Shown: one piece after another, positions 45,604-54,836 of the stretch | How positions within the stretch are numbered: the first letter of the stretch is position 1 | Layout: every line of letters starts with the position of its first letter | Assembly (NCBI GenBank): GCA_045596625.1 | Contig: JAZOCU010000054.1 | Span: forward strand, 248,001-312,000 | Source: Firm-04 sp045596625 | Lineage (GTDB): Bacteria; Bacillota; Clostridia; Oscillospirales; Ruminococcaceae | DNA length: 64,000 bases | Reading direction: 5' to 3' | Program-made: the position numbers and the translations under genes | Notes under the pieces: model-generated | Database searches by the model: none | The model's input: only the letters and a program-made list of their open reading frames with translations | What the model was told of the DNA's origin: nothing

Positions 45604-46041
45604 ATGGTGTGGATCGGCGTGCTCATTGCAATATGTTCAGGCGTATTGATGAGCGTACAAGGCGTATTCAATACGGGAATTTCTAAAAATGCAGGACTTT
45701 GGCCGACAGGTGCTTTTGTTTCAATGACGGCAGCGATCGTTTGTGTTTTTCTGTGGTATTGTACCGGAAGAGAAGGTAACTTCGGAGCATTGTTCCATAC
45801 TACGCCGCGCTATTTGCTGCTGAGTGGTGTATTGGGCGCTGCCATTACAGGTACCGTGGTCTATGGCATTCGTACCTTAGGCACAGCCCGTGCGGAACTG
45901 ATTATTGTGATCGCACAATTAAGTGCAGCGTATCTGATTTCGGTGCTGGGATTGTTTACCTCGGAAAGTGAACCGTTTTCATGGCAAAAGCTATGTGCTT
46001 TGCTGCTTTCCGCAGCCGGCGTGCTTTGGTATAGTCTGTGA
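45604..46041 (+). CDS. DMT-superfamily membrane protein (YdcZ/DUF606 family)
   Basis: 145 residues from the ATG at 45604 (GGAGGG upstream); longer in-frame starts run into the dinB promoter region. Five membrane helices, with SGVLMSVQGVFNT near the N-terminus, which is characteristic of the YdcZ family of small half-size drug/metabolite transporters. Many act as homodimers or pairs. No partner gene is adjacent. I see no clear promoter. Confidence 0.85.
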   Translation: MVWIGVLIAICSGVLMSVQGVFNTGISKNAGLWPTGAFVSMTAAIVCVFLWYCTGREGNFGALFHTTPRYLLLSGVLGAAITGTVVYGIRTLGTARAELIIVIAQLSAAYLISVLGLFTSESEPFSWQKLCALLLSAAGVLWYSL

Positions 46042-46059
46042 TGCTGCACTTAAAAAAAC

Positions 46060-46090
46060 AAAAAGGCGAACCGATCGTTCGCCTTTTTTT
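46060..46090. terminator. Bidirectional terminator between the YdcZ gene and cysS
   Basis: GGCGAAC (46065-46071) pairs with GTTCGCC (46077-46083), flanked by A5 and T7. It works for both converging genes. Confidence 0.9.
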
Positions 46091-46097
46091 ATTGCTG

Positions 46098-47513
46098 TTA
46101 TGCCTTTTTCTCAAAGCTGACACCCTGTCTGGTTTCCCGGATCTCCCAGCCAAGCGCTTGAATCTCTGCTCGCAGTGCATCTGCCTTTGCAAAATCCTTT
46201 GCAGCACGAGCAGCCTTACGTTCCTCTGCCAGCGCCAGCACTTCAGCCGGAACCGCTGTTTCGGAGGAGGCCTCAGACAATGCCTTGGCATTCTCCAAAA
46301 GGCCCAATGAAAGCACTTGATCCATCTCTGCAATACAGGCAAGCTTGGTTGCAGCATTGGTCTCTGCCTTCAAAACGTCATACAGCACTGTGATTGCCTG
46401 CGCCGTATTCAAATCATTATCCATTGCCTCACGATATTGTTTCATGTAATCTGCTTTCACAGCTTCATCCACAGCCTCAGTGGGGGCAGCCAATAATGTG
46501 CGCAGTTTGCCCAACAGCTTTTGATATGCCGATGCAGCGTTATCCAGATTTTCATAAGTAAATACCAACGATTTCCGATAATGAGACTGCAAGCAGAAGA
46601 ACCGATAGGCCATAGGACTGTATCCCTTGCTTTCCAGCAGCGAAACTGTAAGAAATTCTCCACTGGATTTGCTCATTTTTCCGCTGTTGGTATTCAGATG
46701 CAGCACATGAAACCAGTGCTTACACCATGGATGCCCTAAATATGCTTCACTTTGTGCGATCTCATTGGTGTGATGAGGAAATACATTATCAATACCGCCG
46801 CAATGCAGATCCAGTGTTTCTCCGCAATATTTCATGCTGATACCCGAACACTCGATATGCCAGCCGGGATAGCCAAGACCCCAGGGGCTTTCCCATTTCA
46901 GCTCTTGATCATCAAACTTGGATTTGGTAAACCAAAGCACAAAATCGGCTTTGTTGCGCTTATTGTCATCGGCATCCACGCCCTCACGCACGCCAACCTC
47001 CAGATCCTCCTCCTTGAAATCGAGGAAGACATAATACTGTTCCAGCTTAGAGGTATCAAAATAGATATTGCCGCCCGCTTCATAGGCATAGCCTTTTTCC
47101 AACAGCTTGGTGATCAGCTCGATGAACTCTGCAATACAGCCGGTAGCCGGTGCAACCACCTCCGGGCGCTTAATATGCAGCTTTTCGCAATCGGAAAAGA
47201 ATGCATCGGTATAGAATTGTGCAATCTCCATTACGGTTTTCTTTTCCCGCTTGGCGCCTTTCAGCATTTTATCATCGCCCGTATCGCCATCTGAAGTAAG
47301 ATGACCCACATCCGTGATATTCATAACACGCAGTACGTCATAGCCGATATAACGCAGATATTTATCCAGCACATCTTCCATCATATAGGTGCGAAGATTG
47401 CCAATATGAGCATAATGATACACCGTAGGACCGCAGGTATACATCTTTACCTTGCCTTGCTCGACAGTGGTAAACTCTTCCTTTTGTCTTGTCAGCGAAT
47501 TATAAAGCAGCAT
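46098..47513 (-). CDS. cysS: Cysteinyl-tRNA synthetase
   Basis: 471 residues. Class I motifs: the HIGH-like YHYAHIGNLRT and KMSKS in GKMSKSSGEF. Zinc ligands occur in HIECSG, HCGGIDNVFPHH and the early MYTCGPTVYHY. It charges tRNA-Cys. The leader is only ~45 bases, too short for a T-box. An unusual palindrome covers the promoter (47544-47588). cysE lies nearby but has a separate transcript. Confidence 0.96.
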   Translation of the reverse strand: MLLYNSLTRQKEEFTTVEQGKVKMYTCGPTVYHYAHIGNLRTYMMEDVLDKYLRYIGYDVLRVMNITDVGHLTSDGDTGDDKMLKGAKREKKTVMEIAQFYTDAFFSDCEKLHIKRPEVVAPATGCIAEFIELITKLLEKGYAYEAGGNIYFDTSKLEQYYVFLDFKEEDLEVGVREGVDADDNKRNKADFVLWFTKSKFDDQELKWESPWGLGYPGWHIECSGISMKYCGETLDLHCGGIDNVFPHHTNEIAQSEAYLGHPWCKHWFHVLHLNTNSGKMSKSSGEFLTVSLLESKGYSPMAYRFFCLQSHYRKSLVFTYENLDNAASAYQKLLGKLRTLLAAPTEAVDEAVKADYMKQYREAMDNDLNTAQAITVLYDVLKAETNAATKLACIAEMDQVLSLGLLENAKALSEASSETAVPAEVLALAEERKAARAAKDFAKADALRAEIQALGWEIRETRQGVSFEKKA

Positions 47514-47543
47514 CGTGGATTTGTCCTTTCTTTCGGATACAAA

Positions 47544-47588
47544 TATCAGTCGATTGTGATAGAGTCATTATATCACAAGCGACTGATA
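47544..47588 (-). promoter_or_regulatory. Large interrupted palindrome over the cysS promoter
   Basis: TATCAGTCGATTGTGATA (47544-47561) and TATCACAAGCGACTGATA (47571-47588) are inverted copies, 17 of 18 positions matching, separated by 9 bases. The right arm fills the promoter spacer and touches the -10, and the left arm covers the expected start point near 47560. This is operator geometry for a dimeric DNA-binding protein. The regulator is unknown. Confidence 0.6.
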
Positions 47589-47595
47589 AAGTCAA
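47567..47595 (-). promoter_or_regulatory. Promoter of cysS
   Basis: Minus strand TTGACT (47590-47595), 17-base spacer ending in extended TGA, TATAAT (47567-47572). It is embedded in the palindrome at 47544-47588. Confidence 0.82.
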
Positions 47596-47600
47596 TATCA

Positions 47601-48116
47601 TCACCATGTTTCCACCGGTTCTTCTGTCAATGGGATCGCATAGCGGCTTCCGTTTTCCAGATACACACCCAGCATCTGCTCTTTTACAGCGCAATGCTTA
47701 TAATCCAAGAATCGCAGACAGGCATAGCGGTTGCCCATTTCATCCAGCAGATAATATGGCGGCTTTTTCAGTTCGGGCTCCTTTTGACAAACCGTAAATG
47801 GTCCGCAGAAAAACGCCTTGCGGCGAATGCAGTCATAATCGGAACTGCGACCGAATGTTTTACGAAATCCCTTGCAAAATAATATGACAAAAGCAACAAT
47901 GAGTATGATCCAAAGGATAAAAATCGAGCCCTCTCTGCGACTTGTCACTCTATCCATCAACTGAAACAGATCCCAAACAGCAGGAATCGTAAGCAAAACG
48001 GCACCGCCGCCGTTGACATAAAACGAGATCATAAAGACACTGCGCTGTTCTTCTACTCGATTTAACAGTGCAATTCTTCGTTCTTCGGGCAATTGAAATT
48101 CCCGGTCGGTATACAT
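47601..48116 (-). CDS. Hypothetical two-helix membrane protein
   Basis: 171 residues from the ATG at 48116 (GAGGAGG upstream). Two hydrophobic segments (about 30-52 and 68-88) are followed by a soluble C-terminal domain of ~80 residues with several cysteines (DYDCIRRKAFFCGPF). No recognisable domain. It has its own promoter (48154-48182) and lies between cysE and cysS. Confidence 0.75.
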   Translation of the reverse strand: MYTDREFQLPEERRIALLNRVEEQRSVFMISFYVNGGGAVLLTIPAVWDLFQLMDRVTSRREGSIFILWIILIVAFVILFCKGFRKTFGRSSDYDCIRRKAFFCGPFTVCQKEPELKKPPYYLLDEMGNRYACLRFLDYKHCAVKEQMLGVYLENGSRYAIPLTEEPVETW

Positions 48117-48153
48117 TTCGTGGTGCCTCCTCACAATATTGTCAAGACAGCTC

Positions 48154-48182
48154 ATTATAGCACGGTGTCGGCAAGAAGTCAA
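48154..48182 (-). promoter_or_regulatory. Promoter of the two-helix membrane protein
   Basis: Minus strand TTGACT (48177-48182), 17-base spacer ending in extended TGC, TATAAT (48154-48159). Confidence 0.8.
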
Positions 48183-48206
48183 GAGATCCTTTTTGACAAT
48201 AGGAAC

Positions 48207-48238
48207 AAAAAAGCCCGGAGTCACTAAACTGCTCCGGG
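48207..48238 (-). terminator. Terminator after cysE
   Basis: On the minus strand CCCGGAG pairs with CTCCGGG, followed by C and six T residues. It starts 13 bases past the cysE stop and marks the end of the long operon from gltA. Confidence 0.88.
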
Positions 48239-48250
48239 TATTTGATCCGA

Positions 48251-48889
48251 TCATGAACCGGAAGATTGTTGTTCATTCAGTTTTTCCAAGTGCCGAATCC
48301 GACGAGACAGCTTACTCAGCTCCTGCGCCACAGGATCCGGAATATGGATCTGATCCAGATCAGGCACTCTGACACCGTTCATCTTTACCACACGAGCAGG
48401 CACACCCACAGCAGTTGCGTTAGCCGGAATCTCCGTTAATACCACAGCACCTGCGGCAATTTTGGCGTTGTCACCTACACGAAACGGCCCCAGCACCTTA
48501 GCACCGGCACCCACCGTCACATTATTGCCCAATGAAGGATGTCTTTTCCCGCGGTCTTTGCCGGTACCACCCAATGTCACGCCTTGATACAGTGTACAAT
48601 TATTGCCGATCACCGTGGTTTCACCGATCACAACACCCATACCGTGATCAATAAACAAACCCTTGCCGATCTTTGCACCCGGATGGATCTCAATGCCGGT
48701 AAAAAACTTGGCAATCTGCGATACGATCCTAGCACAAGTCGGCATTCCTTTTTTCAGCAAATGATGTGCCCACCGATAGGCAATTACAGCATGCAGGCCC
48801 GAATAGGTCAGCAAAATTTCAGCAGTACTGCGTGCTGCCGGATCTCGGTCACGAATCAATGCAATTTCTTCGCGAAGTTGTTTGAACAT
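48251..48889 (-). CDS. cysE: Serine O-acetyltransferase
   Basis: 212 residues from the ATG at 48889 (GAGAGG upstream). The helical N-terminal domain is followed by left-handed beta-helix repeats (IEIHPGAKIGKGLFIDHGMGV) and NCTLYQGVTLGGTGK with the catalytic His region. It makes O-acetylserine for cysteine synthesis. No cysK follows; the terminator comes immediately after. Confidence 0.95.
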   Translation of the reverse strand: MFKQLREEIALIRDRDPAARSTAEILLTYSGLHAVIAYRWAHHLLKKGMPTCARIVSQIAKFFTGIEIHPGAKIGKGLFIDHGMGVVIGETTVIGNNCTLYQGVTLGGTGKDRGKRHPSLGNNVTVGAGAKVLGPFRVGDNAKIAAGAVVLTEIPANATAVGVPARVVKMNGVRVPDLDQIHIPDPVAQELSKLSRRIRHLEKLNEQQSSGS

Positions 48890-48952
48890 AGTTGCGCCTC
48901 TCTTTCGGGAAATCAAGCGGAGGATAGCAGCATGATATGAAATCAGACGATC

Positions 48953-49543
48953 TTACGCCTTGGGATCAATATCCTTCCAATAATGCGCCAGATATTCTGC
49001 GCCCGACCAAACGGTCAATCCGGCAGCGATCCAGAAGAAGATCTGCAGCACGATCTCGATCCAGCCATATGCCGCATCGGGAATCGGCAATCCAAAGCCG
49101 CCGAAATCCTGCCGGAAGGACAAATATACCAAGTATGCAATCAAAGCAATCATGGTAAACGCAGTTTTCAGCTTTCCGCTGAATCCGGCAGGTACAACAG
49201 TACCCTTATTGGCTACGACCAGACGCAGCGCAGAAACCATAAATTCACGAATCATGATCAGCAGAAAAATGATCACATTCAGATATTGCCGTTCAAGCAA
49301 ACAGGCAAACGCTGTCATTACCAATACCTTATCTGCCAGCGGATCCAAAAACTTACCGAAATCTGTGATCAAATGATGCTTTCTTGCCAGATGTCCATCC
49401 ACAGCATCGGTAATAGCAGCCAACACAAACACCAGTGTTGCTGCCAGATAATGAGCCGGAAAGCTCCAATAAAACAACGCTACGAACAGCGGCACCATCA
49501 AAACCCGTGCCAGTGTCAGTTTATTCGGCAGATTCACCTGCAA
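48953..49543 (-). CDS. pgsA: CDP-diacylglycerol-glycerol-3-phosphate phosphatidyltransferase
   Basis: 196 residues. The CDP-alcohol phosphotransferase motif D-G-x2-A-R-x8-G-x3-D-x3-D is complete (DGHLARKHHLITDFGKFLDPLAD). Membrane helices flank it. It makes phosphatidylglycerophosphate. It overlaps the end of rimO by 23 bases; a rimO-pgsA neighbourhood is common in Firmicutes. Confidence 0.94.
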   Translation of the reverse strand: MQVNLPNKLTLARVLMVPLFVALFYWSFPAHYLAATLVFVLAAITDAVDGHLARKHHLITDFGKFLDPLADKVLVMTAFACLLERQYLNVIIFLLIMIREFMVSALRLVVANKGTVVPAGFSGKLKTAFTMIALIAYLVYLSFRQDFGGFGLPIPDAAYGWIEIVLQIFFWIAAGLTVWSGAEYLAHYWKDIDPKA

Positions 49544-50864
49544 TCACCTCACCGATCAAATCAAAATCAAGCATATCGAAAATTTCTACCATTACATATT
49601 GTCCCACATGATAGCCATCGGCAGGGGTGCCGGGAATAAACAATTTCCCATCAATATCGGGGGCGTCGGCAGCAGTTCTTCCGAACCAGCATTCTGCCCA
49701 TTTATCATATCCCTCAATCACTGCTTCTGTGACTGTCCCTATGCGAGCTTCATTCAGCGCAGCAGAAATGGTCATTTGCTGCTCTGTCAGCAGTTCTGCC
49801 CGATGCTGCCGTACTGACTCCTCGATCATATCAGGCATAGTTGCTGCAACAGTATGCTCCTCTTCGGAATAGGCAAAACAGCCCATGCGATCAAACCGCA
49901 TCTTTTCCACAAATGCAGATAGTGCTTCAAAATCTTCCTCTGTTTCACCGGGGAAGCCTGTCATAAGCGTAGTGCGCAAGGTAATGCCCGGAATCCGCTC
50001 TCTCAATGCAGCAAATAAACGGCTCAAGCTTTCTTCATCGCCCGATCTGCGCATTGCCTTTAAGACGCTGCCGCTGCAATGCTGAATAGGAACATCCAGA
50101 TACTTTACGATTTTCGGTTCTGTGGCGATCACATCGATCAATTCCTCAGAAATCCGCTCCGGATAACAATACAGCACACGAATCCAGCGGAAGCCTTCGA
50201 TTTGACAAAGAGCACGCAGCAACTGGGGCAAACGGGATACTCCGTAAAGATCCTCTCCATAACGGGTGGTATCCTGTGCCACGACCACAAGCTCTGTAAC
50301 ACCGCTTTCTGCAAGCCATTGTGCCTCTTTGAGCACCTCTTCCATAGGTACCGAGCGATATCCTCCCCGGATCTGCGGAATGGCACAATACGTGCATCCA
50401 TTGGAACAGCCCTCTGCGATTTTCAGATAAGCAAAAAAGGGCAGTGTAGAGATCACTCTGCCGCCCGTTAACGGCAGCTGCTGTTTCGGTGCAAACTGCA
50501 CGACACGCTCTCCCTCAGTGATCCGTCTGAGCACCTCACAAAGCTCGGCTTCATCGCCCAGACCAATAACAGCATCCACTTCGGGAAACTGCTCTGCCAT
50601 CTCGTACCGATAGCGTTCTGCCAGACAGCCTGTCACGATAATATGCTTCAGAGCGCCCTCTTTTTTGAGCTGCACAAGCTCCAGAATGGTTTCGATGGCT
50701 TCTTCCTTGGCCGCTTGAATAAAGCCACAGGTATTTACCACCGCTATCTCTGCATCACCCGGTTCCACAGTCAGGGTATGTCCTTCTTCCCGCAGCAGAT
50801 GCAGCATACGTTCTGCATCCACCAGATTTTTGGCGCAGCCCAGTGATACCATGCTTACGATCAT
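49521..50864 (-). CDS. rimO: Ribosomal protein S12 methylthiotransferase RimO
   Basis: 447 residues. An N-terminal UPF0004 domain with three cysteines (SLGCAKN, NTCGF, TGCLAERY), the radical-SAM cluster CSNGCTYC, and a C-terminal TRAM domain ending VEIFDMLDFDLIGE. It adds a methylthio group to the S12 Asp. The YxDxPxQH-like KYLDVPIQHCS and the context with pgsA favour RimO over MiaB. Confidence 0.95.
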   Translation of the reverse strand: MIVSMVSLGCAKNLVDAERMLHLLREEGHTLTVEPGDAEIAVVNTCGFIQAAKEEAIETILELVQLKKEGALKHIIVTGCLAERYRYEMAEQFPEVDAVIGLGDEAELCEVLRRITEGERVVQFAPKQQLPLTGGRVISTLPFFAYLKIAEGCSNGCTYCAIPQIRGGYRSVPMEEVLKEAQWLAESGVTELVVVAQDTTRYGEDLYGVSRLPQLLRALCQIEGFRWIRVLYCYPERISEELIDVIATEPKIVKYLDVPIQHCSGSVLKAMRRSGDEESLSRLFAALRERIPGITLRTTLMTGFPGETEEDFEALSAFVEKMRFDRMGCFAYSEEEHTVAATMPDMIEESVRQHRAELLTEQQMTISAALNEARIGTVTEAVIEGYDKWAECWFGRTAADAPDIDGKLFIPGTPADGYHVGQYVMVEIFDMLDFDLIGEVIAGESAE

Positions 50865-50905
50865 GAATTTGCTTCCTCCTGCCTTTGCGATAACAATATA
50901 TCTGC

Positions 50906-51538
50906 TTATTCTTCTGAAAAATACGCATTCACCGCCTGCCGTACATCAGCATAATCAAAGCCTCGGCGCACAAGCGATGCTTTTACTTGTTCTATGACTT
51001 TCCTATCTTCGGGATCCGTGAGCTTACGGGCATATTTGCGTTCTATCAGCTCTGCAAGACGCTGTGCCGTATCATCGGGATCGGCATAGGCCTCCAAAGC
51101 ATCGGCAATATCCTCTCGGGAAAGTCCTTTTTGCCGCATTTCCAAAGCCGCCCGCCGCAATCCGTAGCGCTTTTGCTCCACATATTGTCTTGCCAGTGAT
51201 TCCCCATAGGCCTTATCATTGAGCAGCCCCAGCCGCATCAGCTTTTCCAATGCAAGCAATGTTGCCTGCTCCTGTGCCTGCTGCGCCTGCATCAGCTTAT
51301 CATACAAAGCACGATAAGAATATGCACGACGCTCCAGCAAATAAAGCGCATATTCAAAGGTGCGGCGCTCAACAGCACTTTGCCGCAATGCGGTGATCTG
51401 CTCTTCGGTCAACGCATCTCCTTTCGAGAGCCCTTCGCTGCACAGCAGATCCAGATGCAGCCAAAGCGACCGTTCATCGGAAAGCAATACCTGATAGATC
51501 TTTCCCTTATAAGGCGTGATGTCCTGAATGGTGATCAT
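50906..51538 (-). CDS. recX: Regulatory protein RecX
   Basis: 210 residues from the ATG at 51538 (GAGG upstream; a TTG two codons earlier is possible). All-helical three-repeat protein: LLERRAYSYRALYDKL, LNDKAYGESLARQYV, GLRRAALEMRQKGLS and RRGFDYADVRQAV. RecX limits RecA filament growth. It directly follows recA, as is common. Confidence 0.9.
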   Translation of the reverse strand: MITIQDITPYKGKIYQVLLSDERSLWLHLDLLCSEGLSKGDALTEEQITALRQSAVERRTFEYALYLLERRAYSYRALYDKLMQAQQAQEQATLLALEKLMRLGLLNDKAYGESLARQYVEQKRYGLRRAALEMRQKGLSREDIADALEAYADPDDTAQRLAELIERKYARKLTDPEDRKVIEQVKASLVRRGFDYADVRQAVNAYFSEE

Positions 51539-51550
51539 CTGCAAGCCTCA

Positions 51551-52744
51551 TCAGGATTCTGCCGGAGCAAACTCCTCAAAATCCTCTTCAGCATCCACAA
51601 TTCCTTCAGCAGCCAAGGCAGTTGTCACCGCATTGACAGCAGACTCTGCCTTTTCCTTGGCAGCTGTTACGGCAGCAGCTTTCTTATTCTTCTTGGAAAC
51701 CAGCACCAATCCTTCCTTCTGCTGCATGATCTTCTGTTCAAGCTCTGCCATCAGCTCAGGCTCTTCGGCGATCAGCTCCTTGACAGCATCTCTGCCCTGC
51801 CCCAAACGGCGTTCTCCATAACTGAACCAAGAGCCGCCCTTATGCACGATATCCAACTCCGTTGCAAGATCGAGGATCTCGCCTACCTTGGAGATGCCCT
51901 TGCCATACATAATATCGAATTCACACTCACGGAAAGGCGGTGCGACTTTGTTCTTCACGATCTTGACCTTAGTGCGGTTGCCGATCACTTCGGCACCACT
52001 CTTGAGCGCCTCGCCCTTGCGTACTTCCATACGCACCGAAGCATAGAACTTTAAGGCACGACCACCGGTCGTGGTTTCGGGATTGCCATACATAACACCG
52101 ATCTTTTCACGCACTTGGTTGATAAAGATCGCTACACAATTGGATTTTGCAATTACAGAAGTCAGCTTTCGCATCGCCTGTGACATCAGTCTTGCCAGCA
52201 TACCCACATGGCTGTCACCCATTTCACCCTCGATCTCCGCGCGAGTGGTCATTGCGGCAACCGAGTCAATGACGATCGCATCGATCGCACCGGAGCGTAC
52301 CAATGCTTCTGCGATTTCCAATGCCTGCTCGCCGCTGTCGGGCTGCGAAACCAGAAGATTATCAATATTGACGCCCAGATTGGCTGCATATACCGGATCC
52401 AGGGCGTGTTCTACATCAATGAAAGCGACCTCGCCGCCCAGCTTTTGCGCCTCGGCAATGATATGCAGCGCAACTGTGGTTTTACCGGAGCTTTCCGGGC
52501 CATAGATCTCCACGATACGGCCGCGAGGTACACCTCCGATGCCCAATGCAATATCCAGCGAGAGTGATCCTGTGGAAATTGCCTGTACATTCATGGTGGA
52601 ATTTTGTCCCAGACGCATTACTGCGCCGCTGCCATATGCTTTTTCGATCTGTGCGATAGCATTATCCAGCGCCTTTCTGCGCTCGTCATCCGAAGCAGGG
52701 ATCGCCATTTGTGCATTTTTCTTTTTGAGTTCTGCCTTTGCCAT
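51551..52744 (-). CDS. recA: Recombinase RecA
   Basis: 397 residues. Walker A EIYGPESSGKTTVALH, the MAW-like motif, VIDSVAAMTTRAE and the L2 region around YGNPETTTGGRALKFYAS are intact. An acidic C-terminal extension (ending EDFEEFAPAES) is longer than usual. It lies 9 bases after prmC, in the middle of an operon. I find no LexA box just upstream, in contrast with dinB. Confidence 0.97.
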   Translation of the reverse strand: MAKAELKKKNAQMAIPASDDERRKALDNAIAQIEKAYGSGAVMRLGQNSTMNVQAISTGSLSLDIALGIGGVPRGRIVEIYGPESSGKTTVALHIIAEAQKLGGEVAFIDVEHALDPVYAANLGVNIDNLLVSQPDSGEQALEIAEALVRSGAIDAIVIDSVAAMTTRAEIEGEMGDSHVGMLARLMSQAMRKLTSVIAKSNCVAIFINQVREKIGVMYGNPETTTGGRALKFYASVRMEVRKGEALKSGAEVIGNRTKVKIVKNKVAPPFRECEFDIMYGKGISKVGEILDLATELDIVHKGGSWFSYGERRLGQGRDAVKELIAEEPELMAELEQKIMQQKEGLVLVSKKNKKAAAVTAAKEKAESAVNAVTTALAAEGIVDAEEDFEEFAPAES

Positions 52745-52753
52745 AATACTCTA

Positions 52754-53575
52754 TCATCCTTTCGTCGATGTTTCCCTATGCTGTGCTTTTTTACCCAGCA
52801 CAACACGATCAATCCCACATAAATCGGGAAGTATTTCGATCTCAATAAATCCATTGGCTTTGAGGATCTCTCCTACAGCCTCCGCCTGCCGGATACCGAC
52901 CTCATAGGCAAGCAGGCCTCCGCAGCGAAGAGAATCTTTCCAAAGCGCAGTGATCGCTTGATAAAATCGTAAGCCATCAGCACCGCCGGCCAACGCCATT
53001 GCCGGTTCATAGGCAACCTCGGTCTGCAGCTGCGCCATATCTTCCGCAGTCAGATAAGGCGGATTACTTACGATCACATCCAGCTTTGAAAATCTCGCAG
53101 CAGTCATCGGATCCAGCACATCGCCATGATGAAACGGAACCTCCAGCCGATGATAAGCTGCATTTTTGAGTGCATATTGCCGTGCAGTATCGCTCCATTC
53201 CACGCCACATACCACAGCATTGGGAAGCTGCTGCTTCAGTGCCAGCGCAATACAGCCGCTGCCTGCGCAAAGGTCTGCTATCTGCAAGGCTTTTTTCGCA
53301 TCACAGCGACATAACACCGCATCCACCAGCGCTTCGGTATCGGCTCTGGGAATCAGCACGCCTTGGCCCACAAACATCCGCATTCCATAGAATTCCCATG
53401 CACCCAGCAGATATTGCAGCGGATAATGAGTACATCGTTTTCGGGCACATTCTCTTGCAGCCTCTTTCTCCGGCAGATCTTCTAAGATCCATTGTGCCTC
53501 CTGGACGGCGTTTTCGATTCCTGCCTCACGAAGCATCGCTGCAAGCTCGGCATATAATGCACCGTCGCTTACCAT
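52754..53575 (-). CDS. prmC: Release-factor glutamine methyltransferase
   Basis: 273 residues. The helical N-terminal domain is followed by a SAM-dependent methyltransferase core: IADLCAGSGCIALALK and the substrate-binding SNPPYLTAEDM. It methylates the GGQ glutamine of RF1 and RF2. It overlaps the end of the DUF1385 gene by 7 bases, the usual Clostridia pairing. Confidence 0.95.
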   Translation of the reverse strand: MVSDGALYAELAAMLREAGIENAVQEAQWILEDLPEKEAARECARKRCTHYPLQYLLGAWEFYGMRMFVGQGVLIPRADTEALVDAVLCRCDAKKALQIADLCAGSGCIALALKQQLPNAVVCGVEWSDTARQYALKNAAYHRLEVPFHHGDVLDPMTAARFSKLDVIVSNPPYLTAEDMAQLQTEVAYEPAMALAGGADGLRFYQAITALWKDSLRCGGLLAYEVGIRQAEAVGEILKANGFIEIEILPDLCGIDRVVLGKKAQHRETSTKG

Positions 53576-54765
53576 TGATCATCCTCAATGTTTTCCGGAA
53601 TGCACGGTGTGATCGCAGCAATGGCACATTCGATCTGCTTATCATCAGGCTCCTTGGTGGTAATCCGCTGGATCCATAAGCCGGGTGTAGACAAAATACG
53701 GGTAAACAAGTTATCCGCACGACCTGCCAGACGAATCAGCTCATAACTGATGCCAACCACAAGCGGCAGCAGCGCAAAGCTGCAAAGCACACGCTGCCAG
53801 ACGATCGTAAATGGAATCAGACAGCCTGCCAGGATGCTGATCAGCAGCACCAAAAAAATAAAGCTTGTACCGCAGCGGGGATGGAATCTGCGCTGCTTGC
53901 GTACATTTTCCACCGTCAGCGGCAGAGCAGCTTCCAGACAAGCAATGGTCTTATGCTCTGCACCGTGATATTCATAGGTACGGCGGATGCTTTTCATACA
54001 GCCTGTCAATGCCATATAGCCAATGAAGATCAGCATCTTCATGATACCTTCCGCAACAGAACGCAGGATCCGGTTTTGTGAAAGAGGCGGAATCCATTCT
54101 ACCACCTGCTTCGGCAGATACATAAACAAGAGCAGGCTCAATGCAAGACCAATGACCATGAATATGACCATAAGGATCTCCAAGATCTTATCGCCCAGCT
54201 TTTCATCCAGCCATTTTTCCAGCTTGCTGGGTTCTTCCGCCTCATAAAATTCGGTCGCCTTTTGATAGTAATCCCAGCGCTCTTTGAGTTTTTCGCCCTC
54301 CAGCGGCTTATCCTGTGATTTCATCCACGCATCAAAGCGAACAAGCTGCTCTTCTTCCGAAAGCTTATCCAGCTTCTGTTTCTTTTTCCAGATCACAAAA
54401 GCATCCAGTTCTTCGTCCATCTGCTTTTCGGCAGAGCGCATCATGCAGCGATAGCCGTCGATCATCTGCGTCACAAAATTGACGCATCCACGGATAAACG
54501 GTGTTTTCCGATACCATGGCAGCACAGGCTGTACCTTTCCGGTTTTGGGATTTTCCTTAAGCTTTACCGGGATCTCCCATGTTTCCAGATCGATCTCGCC
54601 ATTGGGCAGGCGGCAAGCCATTGCACCACGAAATGCTCCTTTCATCATGATGCCTTCTACCAATGCTTGTCCGCCGATTTTCGATTTGTATGCAAACTCC
54701 GCACGCGCTGTTTTCTGAGCATCCTGCTGTGCGGTTTCTTGTGGGTTCTGAGCCTGTTCCGGCAT
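53569..54765 (-). CDS. DUF1385 (YqhQ-like) membrane protein
   Basis: 398 residues, ATG after AAAAAGGAGG. The N-terminal GGQALVEGIMMKG motif is diagnostic of the family. Four to five membrane helices lie in ~195-345, with YHGAEHKTIACLEA and HPRCGTSFI between them, possibly metal-binding His/Cys. The function of the family is unknown. It regularly sits before prmC. The C-terminal ~45 residues are cytoplasmic. Confidence 0.92.
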   Translation of the reverse strand: MPEQAQNPQETAQQDAQKTARAEFAYKSKIGGQALVEGIMMKGAFRGAMACRLPNGEIDLETWEIPVKLKENPKTGKVQPVLPWYRKTPFIRGCVNFVTQMIDGYRCMMRSAEKQMDEELDAFVIWKKKQKLDKLSEEEQLVRFDAWMKSQDKPLEGEKLKERWDYYQKATEFYEAEEPSKLEKWLDEKLGDKILEILMVIFMVIGLALSLLLFMYLPKQVVEWIPPLSQNRILRSVAEGIMKMLIFIGYMALTGCMKSIRRTYEYHGAEHKTIACLEAALPLTVENVRKQRRFHPRCGTSFIFLVLLISILAGCLIPFTIVWQRVLCSFALLPLVVGISYELIRLAGRADNLFTRILSTPGLWIQRITTKEPDDKQIECAIAAITPCIPENIEDDQW

Positions 54766-54836
54766 GAATGTGCCTCCTTTTTCTGCTTTCTCTCACTAAA
54801 GAAAGCGATTCACAGCAGAGCGATCCTCTGCGGCTT

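Noticed and set aside
47514..47600. T-box riboswitch before cysS
   Set aside because: The leader is about 45 bases, with no specifier loop, T-box sequence or terminator.
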